DNA of 64,000 nucleotides, from positions 1,736,001-1,800,000 of the forward strand of contig NC_013192.1 of assembly GCF_000023905.1 (NCBI RefSeq). The letters are read 5' to 3'. The notes under the pieces were generated by a model. It did no database searches. It had not been told where the DNA came from and was given only the letters and a program-made list of their open reading frames with translations. The translations under genes were made by a program, and so were the position numbers. The DNA is from Leptotrichia buccalis C-1013-b (GTDB taxonomy: Bacteria > Fusobacteriota > Fusobacteriia > Fusobacteriales > Leptotrichiaceae). Positions 1 through 7,851 of this stretch are shown one piece after another (the first letter of the stretch is position 1; every line of letters starts with the position of its first letter).

Positions 1-1
1 C

Positions 2-727
2 TGGGAAAAGTGTGACTTTAAACCGGAAATGATTGAGAAAAAAATTGGCAAGAAAAAAGTTGATTTGCTAAATGCAATATTTAATGGAGCAAAGAACAGC
101 AAAGGAGAAAATGTTTATGCATCATGGCCTTATGATGCGGGAATAAGTACAAGAGGTTGGCGTATGTGGAAACACGGTACCTCAAAAACGGGAACACCAA
201 ATTCAATGAATTTCATGATGGGAGCATCCAGTTTGAGTGATTATTATATGAAACCTGCAAAACCTGGAATGAAGTCAACAGAATTTGACTTTGATAAGGA
301 TGTTGCAAAAACCAATGAAATTGGTGGATTAAATGATGCTGATAAAACGGATTTGTCAACATTTAAAGCTCGTGGCGGGAAAATGATTATTTATGAAGGT
401 GTGTCAGATCCTGTGTTTTCTGCTCATGATATTAGAGACTGGTATAAAAAATTAGTGGAAAATATGGGAAATGTTGACAGTTTCACACGTTTATTCATGG
501 TTCCAGGAATGAATCATTGCGGTGGAGGCCCTGCGATGGAAAATTTTGATGCTTTGACAGCTCTTGAAAAATGGACAGAAGACGGTGTTGCCCCAGATTA
601 TATCATTGGAAAAGCTGGAAAAGAATATCCAGATCAAAATAAGGAACAGCCACTTTGTCCATATCCGAAGGTAGCGACTTATATTGGCGGAGATAAGAAT
701 AAGGCTAGTAGTTTTGAGTGTAAATAA
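2..727 (+). CDS. tannase/feruloyl esterase family hydrolase, C-terminal part
   Basis: The reading frame is open to the left edge of the window, so only the last 241 residues are visible and the true start lies outside. The alpha/beta-hydrolase end of the tannase family is recognisable: the acid residue is the Asp of EGVSDPVFSAHD and the catalytic His is in PGMNHCGGG, where the adjacent Cys normally forms the disulfide of the family's CS-D-HC motif. The serine part is off the window. Family members cleave ester bonds of gallate or hydroxycinnamate esters and are usually exported; the substrate here cannot be read from sequence. The next gene follows after 29 bases but is unrelated. Confidence 0.85.
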   Translation, partial: WEKCDFKPEMIEKKIGKKKVDLLNAIFNGAKNSKGENVYASWPYDAGISTRGWRMWKHGTSKTGTPNSMNFMMGASSLSDYYMKPAKPGMKSTEFDFDKDVAKTNEIGGLNDADKTDLSTFKARGGKMIIYEGVSDPVFSAHDIRDWYKKLVENMGNVDSFTRLFMVPGMNHCGGGPAMENFDALTALEKWTEDGVAPDYIIGKAGKEYPDQNKEQPLCPYPKVATYIGGDKNKASSFECK

Positions 728-756
728 AACTAAACTTTTAAAAATGAGGTGTATAA

Positions 757-1659
757 ATGAGTAAAATAAAATATTCATCACAATGGCAAGTTGAAAAATT
801 AGAACATGAATATTTCAAAGAGATGAAAGAAGACCATCAACAACAGTTAGCATTGTCTCAAGAAAATCAATTTAATGATTACCAATATGACTACTATTCA
901 GCAAAAGATGAAAATTATTATGATAAACTAAAAAAAATCCAAAGAAAAATTGCTAAAATTAATCATGATAATTATAAAGAATTTGATAATTTTTCTAAAA
1001 GTGAAGATATATTTTTGAAATATTGGGAAAATATTAAAAAGAATTATAGGATTATTTATGAAATAGAAAAAGAACTGATTAAAATGGAAGAAGAAATACA
1101 TCCATCACTGTATATGCCAGCTATAATAGATGATAATAAAGGAGAATTTCAAAAGTTTATAGATAATTTAAAAAAAGAAATTGATGAAAAATTATTACTA
1201 ATTTGGGAATATGAAAAACCATTATTTCGATATCGATTTGATATTTTACTAACAGATTTTGAAAGAAAAGAAAAAGAAATAAAAACACTAATAGAAACTC
1301 ATGAAAAAACAATAAATAAACAACTAAAAGAAACAAAAGATATAGAAGAAAAATACAGAGAGTTAATTAATGAACAAAAAAAATATGATAAAAAAATATT
1401 AGAAATAATGGGAATATTTTTAAGTATATTTTCAGTAATAGGATTAGGTGTTTCTAGTTTATCAAAATTAAAGAGTAATTATTTTTCTACATGGAGTATG
1501 ATTTGTGGAACAATTTTAATAACTATTTCAGGATTATTTTATTTAATAAACTTTAATGAGAAAGTTGAAAAGAAAACTTTAAAAATTCTAATACCTGGCA
1601 TAATTGGGTTAATACTAATAATTATCGGTGTTGTGTGCAGAAAATTTCTTGAGATTTAA
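757..1659 (+). CDS. coiled-coil membrane protein of unknown function
   Basis: The 300-residue product begins after a GAGGTG ribosome binding site. Residues 1-210 are hydrophilic, rich in Glu, Lys and Gln, and look like long helices with coiled-coil character (for example around residues 55-110 and 165-210). Three hydrophobic segments follow at about 215-235, 245-267 and 276-296, leaving only a few residues after the last. There is no signal peptide, so the N-terminal part is probably cytoplasmic and anchored by the C-terminal hairpin and third helix. I recognise no family. It faces a DKNYY gene across a shared terminator. Confidence 0.7.
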   Translation: MSKIKYSSQWQVEKLEHEYFKEMKEDHQQQLALSQENQFNDYQYDYYSAKDENYYDKLKKIQRKIAKINHDNYKEFDNFSKSEDIFLKYWENIKKNYRIIYEIEKELIKMEEEIHPSLYMPAIIDDNKGEFQKFIDNLKKEIDEKLLLIWEYEKPLFRYRFDILLTDFERKEKEIKTLIETHEKTINKQLKETKDIEEKYRELINEQKKYDKKILEIMGIFLSIFSVIGLGVSSLSKLKSNYFSTWSMICGTILITISGLFYLINFNEKVEKKTLKILIPGIIGLILIIIGVVCRKFLEI

Positions 1660-1663
1660 ATTT

Positions 1664-1715
1664 AATAAAAATGATGTTTTGAATTAATTTTCTCTACATC
1701 ATTTTTATTTTTTCA
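1664..1715. terminator. bidirectional Rho-independent terminator
   Basis: A perfect 14-base inverted repeat, 1664-1677 against 1696-1709, is flanked by A-rich sequence on one side and a T-run on the other. It lies between the convergent genes ending at 1659 and 1718 and can serve both. Confidence 0.7.
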
Positions 1716-1717
1716 AA

Positions 1718-3547
1718 TTATTTGTTTTTTATTTTATACACTTTCTTTTTATCTCTTATCTTATATCCGTCATCATTTTTATTATAGTGTTTATTAAGTG
1801 TTTTTACATCTGCTTCCTTAAAAATTTTACCTTTGTAATAAGCATTATTCTTATCTTTTGTATAATCTTCATCAAGAATTTGAAAAGTATCAATATCGAC
1901 ATTTTTACTTTCTAATAGGACAAATTTTGTATTATCATTTTCATCTTCAGTAAAATAGTACAAATCTTTATTTTGTTTTACTAAAGAATAGTCTATTACT
2001 TCAAAGTTTTTTGGTTTAAAATTTTCCATTTTTTTATTTTTATAATAAACATTGTCTTTATCCTTGAAAAAATCATTTTTCAAAACTTCAAGACTATTTA
2101 CATCTACACCACTTACTTTATGTGTTCCATAATAAACTCCTGTTTTATCTTTCCCAATGGAATATCCTTCAGGCTCAAAAGTTTTTACATCTGCATCTTC
2201 TATTTTTTTAAAATTATAATAAACATTATTTTTATCTTTTGAATATTCAGAATAATTTTCAATAGGTTGTAAAGTTTTCAAATCAATTTCTGGAGAAATT
2301 TCAACTTTTTCAACAACAACGTTATTGCCCTTTTGATAAAAGTGGTGTATTCCATTTTTATCTTTCACATGTGTATAATTGACAAATGGCTCAAAAGTTT
2401 TTGAATCAATTCCCTTCATCAATACTCCTTCGTAGTAAACTCCATTTTTATCTTTGTAAAAATTTCCACTCAAATCTTCAAACGTCACGGGATCCAAGCC
2501 TTTTATCCGCTTTCCTCTGTCATAAACGGCATTTTTATCTCTTCCTAACGCATAACCATCTATTACTTCAAAAGTTTTTGCATCTGCCCCTTTAACTTTT
2601 TTTACATCGCCATCATAATTATCATAATAATAAACATTATTTTTATCTCGATAATACTCTTTCGATACTTCTTCAAAAGTATTTAAATCAGCATTTTGGA
2701 TTTTTTTCACTTCTTCTCTTCCAAGATAATAAACCCCTTTGTCATCTTTGATAATAAGTTTATTTGAGCCAACAACTTTAAAAGTTTTAGGATTTACACC
2801 TGTTATTTTTTTATTTAAAAAGTATAAGTTATTTTTATCTTTCCCGTATATAGAATCTATTTTAAAACTGCCGCTATCTGCACTCTCTAATTTTTTTATT
2901 TCAATATCGATATTATAGTTATCATTTCCCGCATCCTCTGCATTTTCGACATCAATATCTGAAATTTTCTGTTCACTTTCTTTATAATTAATAAAATAAA
3001 CGTTATTTTTATCTTTTAAGTACAAAAGCATCGTCATGTTTTCTCCGTCCACGACTTCTAGAGTATTCATATCTATTCTAGCAGGTTTTATTGACTTTAT
3101 CGTAATTTCTCCATTTTCATATTTATCAAAAGTATAAATACCATTTTTATTAATTAATACAGCTGGTACGTAAAACTGAACAATAACCTTACTTTTTTCT
3201 GGACTAAAGCCTTTAATTTTTATAATCTCATTATTTGCAATATAAAAAACATTATCTTTATCTTTTGCAATAAAAGAATTTTCTATTTGAAAAGAGTCCG
3301 CATCTACATTTTCTAACTTTTTATTTTTGTAATAAATATTATTTTTATCACTTGCAAAATCATCATTTTCCTCAAAAATTTTAAAAGTCCTGAAATCTAC
3401 ATTTTTTACAATTTCCTTTCTTTCAGGTTCTGTAGCTTCATCAGTAAAATAAATTTTATTTTTTTCTTTAATATAGCCCGCATTTATAATGTTTCCTGAT
3501 AAAATAAGCAATGTTAAAATTTTTAACAAATTTTTCCTAATTTTCAT
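1718..3547 (-). CDS. secreted DKNYY-repeat protein
   Basis: The 609-residue product starts with a signal peptide (positive MKIRKN, hydrophobic core, likely cleavage after INA near residue 23). The rest is a string of roughly 30-residue units built around DKNNVYY, followed by a GKK turn and then GADxKTFE. About 15 units can be counted by eye. This is the DKNYY family, common in Fusobacteriota, thought to form extracellular beta structures of unknown function. Several units are degenerate (NKNGIYT, QNKDLYY). It is probably transcribed alone; the upstream region carries one copy of a dispersed repeat that contains a possible minus 10 sequence. Confidence 0.85.
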   Translation of the reverse strand: MKIRKNLLKILTLLILSGNIINAGYIKEKNKIYFTDEATEPERKEIVKNVDFRTFKIFEENDDFASDKNNIYYKNKKLENVDADSFQIENSFIAKDKDNVFYIANNEIIKIKGFSPEKSKVIVQFYVPAVLINKNGIYTFDKYENGEITIKSIKPARIDMNTLEVVDGENMTMLLYLKDKNNVYFINYKESEQKISDIDVENAEDAGNDNYNIDIEIKKLESADSGSFKIDSIYGKDKNNLYFLNKKITGVNPKTFKVVGSNKLIIKDDKGVYYLGREEVKKIQNADLNTFEEVSKEYYRDKNNVYYYDNYDGDVKKVKGADAKTFEVIDGYALGRDKNAVYDRGKRIKGLDPVTFEDLSGNFYKDKNGVYYEGVLMKGIDSKTFEPFVNYTHVKDKNGIHHFYQKGNNVVVEKVEISPEIDLKTLQPIENYSEYSKDKNNVYYNFKKIEDADVKTFEPEGYSIGKDKTGVYYGTHKVSGVDVNSLEVLKNDFFKDKDNVYYKNKKMENFKPKNFEVIDYSLVKQNKDLYYFTEDENDNTKFVLLESKNVDIDTFQILDEDYTKDKNNAYYKGKIFKEADVKTLNKHYNKNDDGYKIRDKKKVYKIKNK

Positions 3548-4059
3548 ATCGACTCCTTTTTAAATATCTAATTCTTATACTAAAACCTCGTTTAAAATAC
3601 AGTAATTTTTTGTTATACATATTATCTTTTTTTCTTTTCAATTTCTGGTTTTATTATATCATTTTTTTGAAATTTACCCTATTAAATTTCTATATTTCTA
3701 ATGATTTTTATTGTATAGTAAAACTGCCTCAAAAGCGAACTCAAAAGCTATGACTATTTTACTCAAACTCTAAATTTATATAATTTTTAATAGTTTTATT
3801 TTAAATGGATTCGAGTATATATTGTAATAAAATCAAGTTTTTGAAAATAAACTTACTTTTTTAACAAAAAAATGCACCTCTAATCTTGTTTGTATCCAAA
3901 ATTTTTGGTGCTGTTTAATAACATTATTTTTTAACAATATATTTTAAATTTGTTTAACTAATTTCACAATTTTTTAGCATATTTCAACGCTTTTATTCTT
4001 ATTCCTTCAAACTATCCGTTTCTATAAACACCAGATATAAAGCTTACTCTATGAATAAA
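3548..4059. other. 512-base intergenic region
   Basis: No credible gene is present. The left end holds the ribosome binding site and dispersed repeat of the DKNYY gene. At 3873-3911 GCACC pairs with GGTGC around a 28-base loop, followed on the minus strand by a T-run, which may be a weak terminator for the aldo/keto reductase gene. A short minus-strand frame (FEGIRIKALKYAKKL) near 3970-4015 looks like the tail of a lost gene but is too short to name. Confidence 0.4.
3574..3596 (-). repeat. dispersed repeat, copy 1 (core only)
   Basis: Read on the minus strand this 23-base core differs from the copy at 56673-56695 at one position (TTTAAACGAGGTTTTAGTATAAG split as TTTAAACG then AGGTTTTAGTATAAG). 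It lies 27 bases upstream of a DKNYY gene, so it could also contribute a promoter (TAGTATAAG). Confidence 0.55.
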
Positions 4060-5025
4060 CTACATCGAACTTTCCCATTCACCTTTCACAGTAACACCTG
4101 TACTAATAGCTACTCTATCCATAAGTTCAACATCTTCATCACTTAATTCAACACTTGCAGCTCTTTTGGCATCATCAACTTGATTAGGTTTTGTAACTCC
4201 AATTATTGGAATTGTTCCTTTTGATATTGCCCAAGCAGTTGCAATTTCAGGAATTGTTGCAGAATATTTTCCACCTAAAATTTTCATTTCATAAAATAAT
4301 GGCTCTAATTTTGCCAAAGTTTCAGGCGGGAATGCTTCACCCCTTCTTGTTCCAGCTGGCAATGGATTTTCTTTTGTATATTTTCCAGATAAAGCACCTT
4401 GTTCAAGTACCATATACGAAAATACTGCAATATTGTTTTCCTTGCAATAATCTAAAATTCCAGTTGTTTCAATTGTTTTGTAAAGTAAGCTGAAATGATT
4501 TTGAATAGCATGCAACTGAAATCCAGCTTCTTTTAAAAGATTATTCACATATTTTATTTGTTCTAAATTGTGATTAGAAACTCCTACTTTTTTCACTTTT
4601 CCTGATTTTAGCACATCAACCAATTTAGGTGCCCACTCCTCCATATCTTTTGTATTATGTATCCAATAAATATCAATGACTTTCTTATTCAATCTTTCTA
4701 AACTTTCATCAAGAAATTCAAAAATCGCATTATCTCCTCTTCCTTCAGCAAGTTCAGGTGTAAATTTTGTAGAAATTATCGCATCTCTTCTATCTTTTAC
4801 AAATTCTCCCAAAATAGTTTCAGATTGACCACTCGCATAAACAGTTGCAGTATCCCACAATTTTAGTCCCAAATCCATTGCTCTATCAAAAACAGGTTTC
4901 AATTCATCTTTTCCTAATTTATTTCCAAAAATCGAATCTCCTCCAGCGATTCCTCCAAATCCCCAAGACCAAGTTCCTAGTGCTACTTTAGGTATTTCTA
5001 TTTCTTGTATTTTTGTTTTTTTCAT
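4060..5025 (-). CDS. aldo/keto reductase
   Basis: The 321-residue protein has the full aldo/keto reductase pattern: GTWSWGFGG near the N terminus, the catalytic tetrad D58 and Y63 (WDTATVY), K87 (ISTKF) and H123 (YWIHN), and a C-terminal NADP-binding stretch around PIIGVTKPNQVDDA. Such enzymes reduce aldehydes or ketones with NADPH in the cytoplasm; the substrate cannot be told. It is last in a minus-strand redox cluster with flavodoxin, cupin, LysR and ABM genes, which suggests a role in handling reactive carbonyls or quinones. This is inference from neighbours. Confidence 0.9.
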   Translation of the reverse strand: MKKTKIQEIEIPKVALGTWSWGFGGIAGGDSIFGNKLGKDELKPVFDRAMDLGLKLWDTATVYASGQSETILGEFVKDRRDAIISTKFTPELAEGRGDNAIFEFLDESLERLNKKVIDIYWIHNTKDMEEWAPKLVDVLKSGKVKKVGVSNHNLEQIKYVNNLLKEAGFQLHAIQNHFSLLYKTIETTGILDYCKENNIAVFSYMVLEQGALSGKYTKENPLPAGTRRGEAFPPETLAKLEPLFYEMKILGGKYSATIPEIATAWAISKGTIPIIGVTKPNQVDDAKRAASVELSDEDVELMDRVAISTGVTVKGEWESSM

Positions 5026-5089
5026 TTGAAATCATCTCCGTTTTTTTACATAATTTGTTATTTTACCAAAGTTCAAAATTTAATATTTT

Positions 5090-5737
5090 TTATTTTGCAT
5101 AATTTAAATTACCCTTATTTAACAATTTTACACCTTCAATATTTATAAATTCTTTATTTTCAATTATATTTTCCGTTTGCTCAATATATTTTTTAAAATG
5201 AGCTGTTTTCCTATGTTTTTGATACGCTTTTTCATTTTCATAAATTTCAAAAAAGTACCATTTATTCGGATTTCCTGTTGCCGTTGCAGCATAAATCACA
5301 TAAACACCTTCTTCTTTTTTTATCGACTGCTTCATTTCATCAAGTACAATTTCCCTGAAAGCATCATTAAATCCTTCTTTTACATCAACTGTAACATAAT
5401 TTACACGAGTATTTCTTGTTTGCACAAACTTTTTATCTCCCATATACTCTGGCATTACTTGAATTTTCTTTTTATGATTAGTCAAGATTGTTGGTGATTG
5501 TCTTAAAAATTCTTTATATTGTTCTGACTTGATATGTTTCTGGTAACTTTTCTCGTCTTCATAAACCTCAAACATATAAGTCATATTGGGATTTTCTTTT
5601 TCCTGAACCAAATACATCCCAAGTGTCCCTTCATCATTTAAAACTGACTTTGTAATATTATTTTTACCAACTGCCACATATGCATTTTTTTCGATTTCTT
5701 TGACACCAAGCTCAAAAATATTAAAAATTAGTAGCAT
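5090..5737 (-). CDS. tandem antibiotic-biosynthesis-monooxygenase (ABM) domain protein
   Basis: Two ABM-like ferredoxin-fold domains lie in tandem, about residues 1-95 and 105-205. Each has the strand pattern with YMFEVYEDEKSYQKH in the first and YFFEIYENEKAYQKH in the second, the second followed by HFKKYIEQ. Single-domain relatives act as quinol or haem monooxygenases, usually as dimers, so the tandem copy may be a fused dimer. The start chosen is the ATG at 5737 because GAGGAG sits 8 bases upstream; a TTG 15 bases earlier would lack a ribosome binding site. It overlaps the end of the LysR gene by 17 bases, which suggests translational coupling. Confidence 0.8.
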   Translation of the reverse strand: MLLIFNIFELGVKEIEKNAYVAVGKNNITKSVLNDEGTLGMYLVQEKENPNMTYMFEVYEDEKSYQKHIKSEQYKEFLRQSPTILTNHKKKIQVMPEYMGDKKFVQTRNTRVNYVTVDVKEGFNDAFREIVLDEMKQSIKKEEGVYVIYAATATGNPNKWYFFEIYENEKAYQKHRKTAHFKKYIEQTENIIENKEFINIEGVKLLNKGNLNYAK

Positions 5738-6602
5738 TTCTTTTCTCCTCAATAAATTTGATAAATTTTTCTGTTGCTACTGAATATTTCAAACACGGCT
5801 TCCAAGCCAAAATTGTCTTAGAAATTGCTGCTTTATAAAATGGAATAAATTTCAAATCTTCAAAATTATTCTCTAATTTTAAGCAAACTGCCATTCCCAT
5901 TCCATTTTTTACCATCATCGCAGCATTATAAACCAGTGTGAAAGTAGCGCCAACATTTAATTTCTCCGTAGGAATTCCCATCCAATTTGCAAATTCATTT
6001 TGAATTAATTTATTTTTAGAAATAATTACTGATTCTTTTTTGATTTCTTCTGGATAAATAAATTTATTTGAAGCCAATTTATGGTTTTTTCTAACCAAAA
6101 GTCCCCATTCTTCAATCTGTTTCAATCTTATAAATTTATACTTTTCCTTATTTATATAGTCAAACACAAGTCCCATATCTAAAAAACCGTGTTCAATTCT
6201 ATAAATAATATCTTCGGCCGTCCCACTATAAATGTCAAATTTAACATTTGGATACTTTTCCTGAAATTCCGAGAGTAATTTTGAAAGTTCATTCATTCCC
6301 AAAAATTCGCCACATCCAATAGATATTTCTCCAGCAACAATTTCATTGTCATAAGACAGCTCTTTTTTCGTTTTTTCCGTTAAATAAAGTATTTCCCTCG
6401 CCCTTCGCTGTAAAAACTTCCCATCTTCAGTCAATAAAATTTTATGATTACTTCTCGTAAAAAGTTTAACTCCCAGCTCTTCCTCGAGCTGTGCCAATTG
6501 TCGTGATAATGTCGGTTGTGTGATATAAAGTGATTTTGCCGCTTTTGTTATATTCTCCTCTTTTGCAACCATCAAAAAATATTTTAAAATTCTTAATTCC
6601 AT
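5721..6602 (-). CDS. LysR family transcriptional regulator
   Basis: The 293-residue protein has the LysR winged helix-turn-helix at residues 1-60 (LRILKYFLMVAKEENITKAA, then YITQPTLSRQLAQLEEELG) and a periplasmic-binding-like effector domain from about residue 90. It lies in the same direction as the flavodoxin and cupin genes upstream and overlaps the ABM gene downstream, unlike the more usual divergent arrangement. A 20-base dyad lies just upstream of its start. It probably controls this redox cluster and itself; the inducer is unknown. Confidence 0.9.
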   Translation of the reverse strand: MELRILKYFLMVAKEENITKAAKSLYITQPTLSRQLAQLEEELGVKLFTRSNHKILLTEDGKFLQRRAREILYLTEKTKKELSYDNEIVAGEISIGCGEFLGMNELSKLLSEFQEKYPNVKFDIYSGTAEDIIYRIEHGFLDMGLVFDYINKEKYKFIRLKQIEEWGLLVRKNHKLASNKFIYPEEIKKESVIISKNKLIQNEFANWMGIPTEKLNVGATFTLVYNAAMMVKNGMGMAVCLKLENNFEDLKFIPFYKAAISKTILAWKPCLKYSVATEKFIKFIEEKRNATNF

Positions 6603-6636
6603 AAATCCTCATTCATTTTTTATTTTATTTATAATG

Positions 6637-6691
6637 AAATCCTCTCAACATTAAGTTAATACCGAATCAAATTAATATTAGAGAGGAATTT
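6637..6691. promoter_or_regulatory. long dyad between cupin and LysR genes
   Basis: AAATCCTCTC at 6637-6646 pairs with GAGAGGAATTT at 6681-6691, and the inner arms (ATTAAGTTAAT and ATTAATATTA) extend the symmetry. No T-run follows on the minus strand, so an operator for the LysR protein, or an RNA hairpin, is as likely as a terminator. Confidence 0.45.
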
Positions 6692-6750
6692 TCTAATTTT
6701 ATATTTTTATTTTCTTTTTACTATTTATATTACTTTTTTTAATTATTTAA

Positions 6751-7185
6751 TTATCTAGCATTCACTGCTTTTGGCAACTTTTCATATTCATCTTCTGACA
6801 ATATCCCAAACCATTCAGTCGAACCGCCATCTGACAAAGCAATGTGAGTAAACCAACTGTCTTTTGCCGCTCCGTGCCAATGCTTAACATTTTTAGGAAT
6901 ATTCACAACATCTCCTGGATGTAATTCTACTGCTTCTTTCCCATCTTCTTGATACCAGCCATGCCCATCTGTAACCAACAATATTTGTCCATTTGAATGA
7001 GAATGCCAGTTATTTATAACTCCCGGCTCGAAAACAACATTGTGAATACCAACTTTTGAAGTATCAGTCGGATCAACCAATGTTTTTAGATAAGTTTTCC
7101 CATTAAAATATTTTGCATAAGCCTCGTTATAATCGCCTTTCCCAAACAAGCTGCTTACAGGATCAGCCGTAATTTTTTTACTCAT
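6751..7185 (-). CDS. cupin domain protein
   Basis: The 144-residue protein carries a single cupin barrel with metal-binding motif 1 as WHSHSNGQILLVTDGHG (the usual Glu is Gln) and motif 2 as PGDVVNIPKNVKHWHGA. It is of the small type often encoded next to flavodoxins, aldo/keto reductases and carboxymuconolactone decarboxylases. The ATG at 7185 is chosen since GAGGTG lies 6 bases before it; a GTG nine bases earlier falls inside that Shine-Dalgarno sequence. Enzymatic role is not known. Confidence 0.85.
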   Translation of the reverse strand: MSKKITADPVSSLFGKGDYNEAYAKYFNGKTYLKTLVDPTDTSKVGIHNVVFEPGVINNWHSHSNGQILLVTDGHGWYQEDGKEAVELHPGDVVNIPKNVKHWHGAAKDSWFTHIALSDGGSTEWFGILSEDEYEKLPKAVNAR

Positions 7186-7227
7186 TTTTTTCACCTCTGT
7201 TTAATCAAAAAATATTTCTCTTTTTCA

Positions 7228-7710
7228 TTAAAATTTTTTTATTTTTTCTACCCAAGCTCCAATGCTTTCCAAGCTTTCATTCCAACCAAATCTTTTGCCT
7301 TCAATAATATTCAAATCCGAATAATTTTTTTTCAAAAAATCTGTCGAGCCTTTTATCCCGCTTCCACCTGATGTCGCAAAAGTGATAATCTTTTTCCCGT
7401 TCAAATTATGTTTTTCAATAAAAGTCTGAATAATACGAGGCGGAATATACCACCAAACTGGAAATCCAACAAACACAGTATCATAATCATCAATATTCTC
7501 TACAACATTTTCAATTTCTGGACGGCTAAATTCATCATTCATTTCCACTGAACTTCTACTTTTTTTGTCGTTCCAGTTCAAATCCTCAGAAGTATACTCA
7601 ACTTGCGGTTTTATCTCAAACAAATTTTCCCCAGTTGCTTTCGCCAATTTTTCTGCAACTTTTTTTGTTGTCCCTGTCGCTGAAAAGTAAGCCACTAATA
7701 CTTTATTCAT
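7228..7710 (-). CDS. flavodoxin
   Basis: This is a 160-residue flavodoxin-fold protein. The FMN phosphate loop is FSATGTTKKVA at residues 9-19, and GFPVWWYIPPRIIQTF supplies the tryptophan that stacks on the flavin. The C-terminal part (FATSGGSGIKGS) fits the small flavodoxin family used as NADPH-linked electron carriers or quinone reductases. The start has TGAGGTAA about 8 bases upstream. It is the first gene of the redox cluster and has an extended minus 10 promoter about 75 bases before the start. Confidence 0.9.
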   Translation of the reverse strand: MNKVLVAYFSATGTTKKVAEKLAKATGENLFEIKPQVEYTSEDLNWNDKKSRSSVEMNDEFSRPEIENVVENIDDYDTVFVGFPVWWYIPPRIIQTFIEKHNLNGKKIITFATSGGSGIKGSTDFLKKNYSDLNIIEGKRFGWNESLESIGAWVEKIKKF

Positions 7711-7785
7711 AAAAAATTACCTCATAAAATTAGATAAAATCTAAATTTTTTATTTTCTTATGATTTATTTTACAATATTTATCCT

Positions 7786-7794
7786 ATTATATCA
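7786..7794 (-). promoter_or_regulatory. extended minus 10 promoter of the flavodoxin-cupin cluster
   Basis: On the minus strand TGA-TATAAT is read here, 76 bases upstream of the flavodoxin start. No good minus 35 box is seen, which is usual for extended minus 10 promoters. Confidence 0.45.
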
Positions 7795-7805
7795 AATACT
7801 TATTT

Positions 7806-7835
7806 TTTATAGAAAATTATGCTTTAAAGGCATAA
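7806..7835 (-). terminator. terminator after the 1080-aa DKNYY gene
   Basis: On the minus strand TTATGC at 7830-7835 pairs with GCATAA at 7817-7822 around a 7-base loop, followed by TTTTCT. It lies just downstream of the stop at 7852. Confidence 0.45.
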
Positions 7836-7851
7836 CTATGTTTTAAATTTA

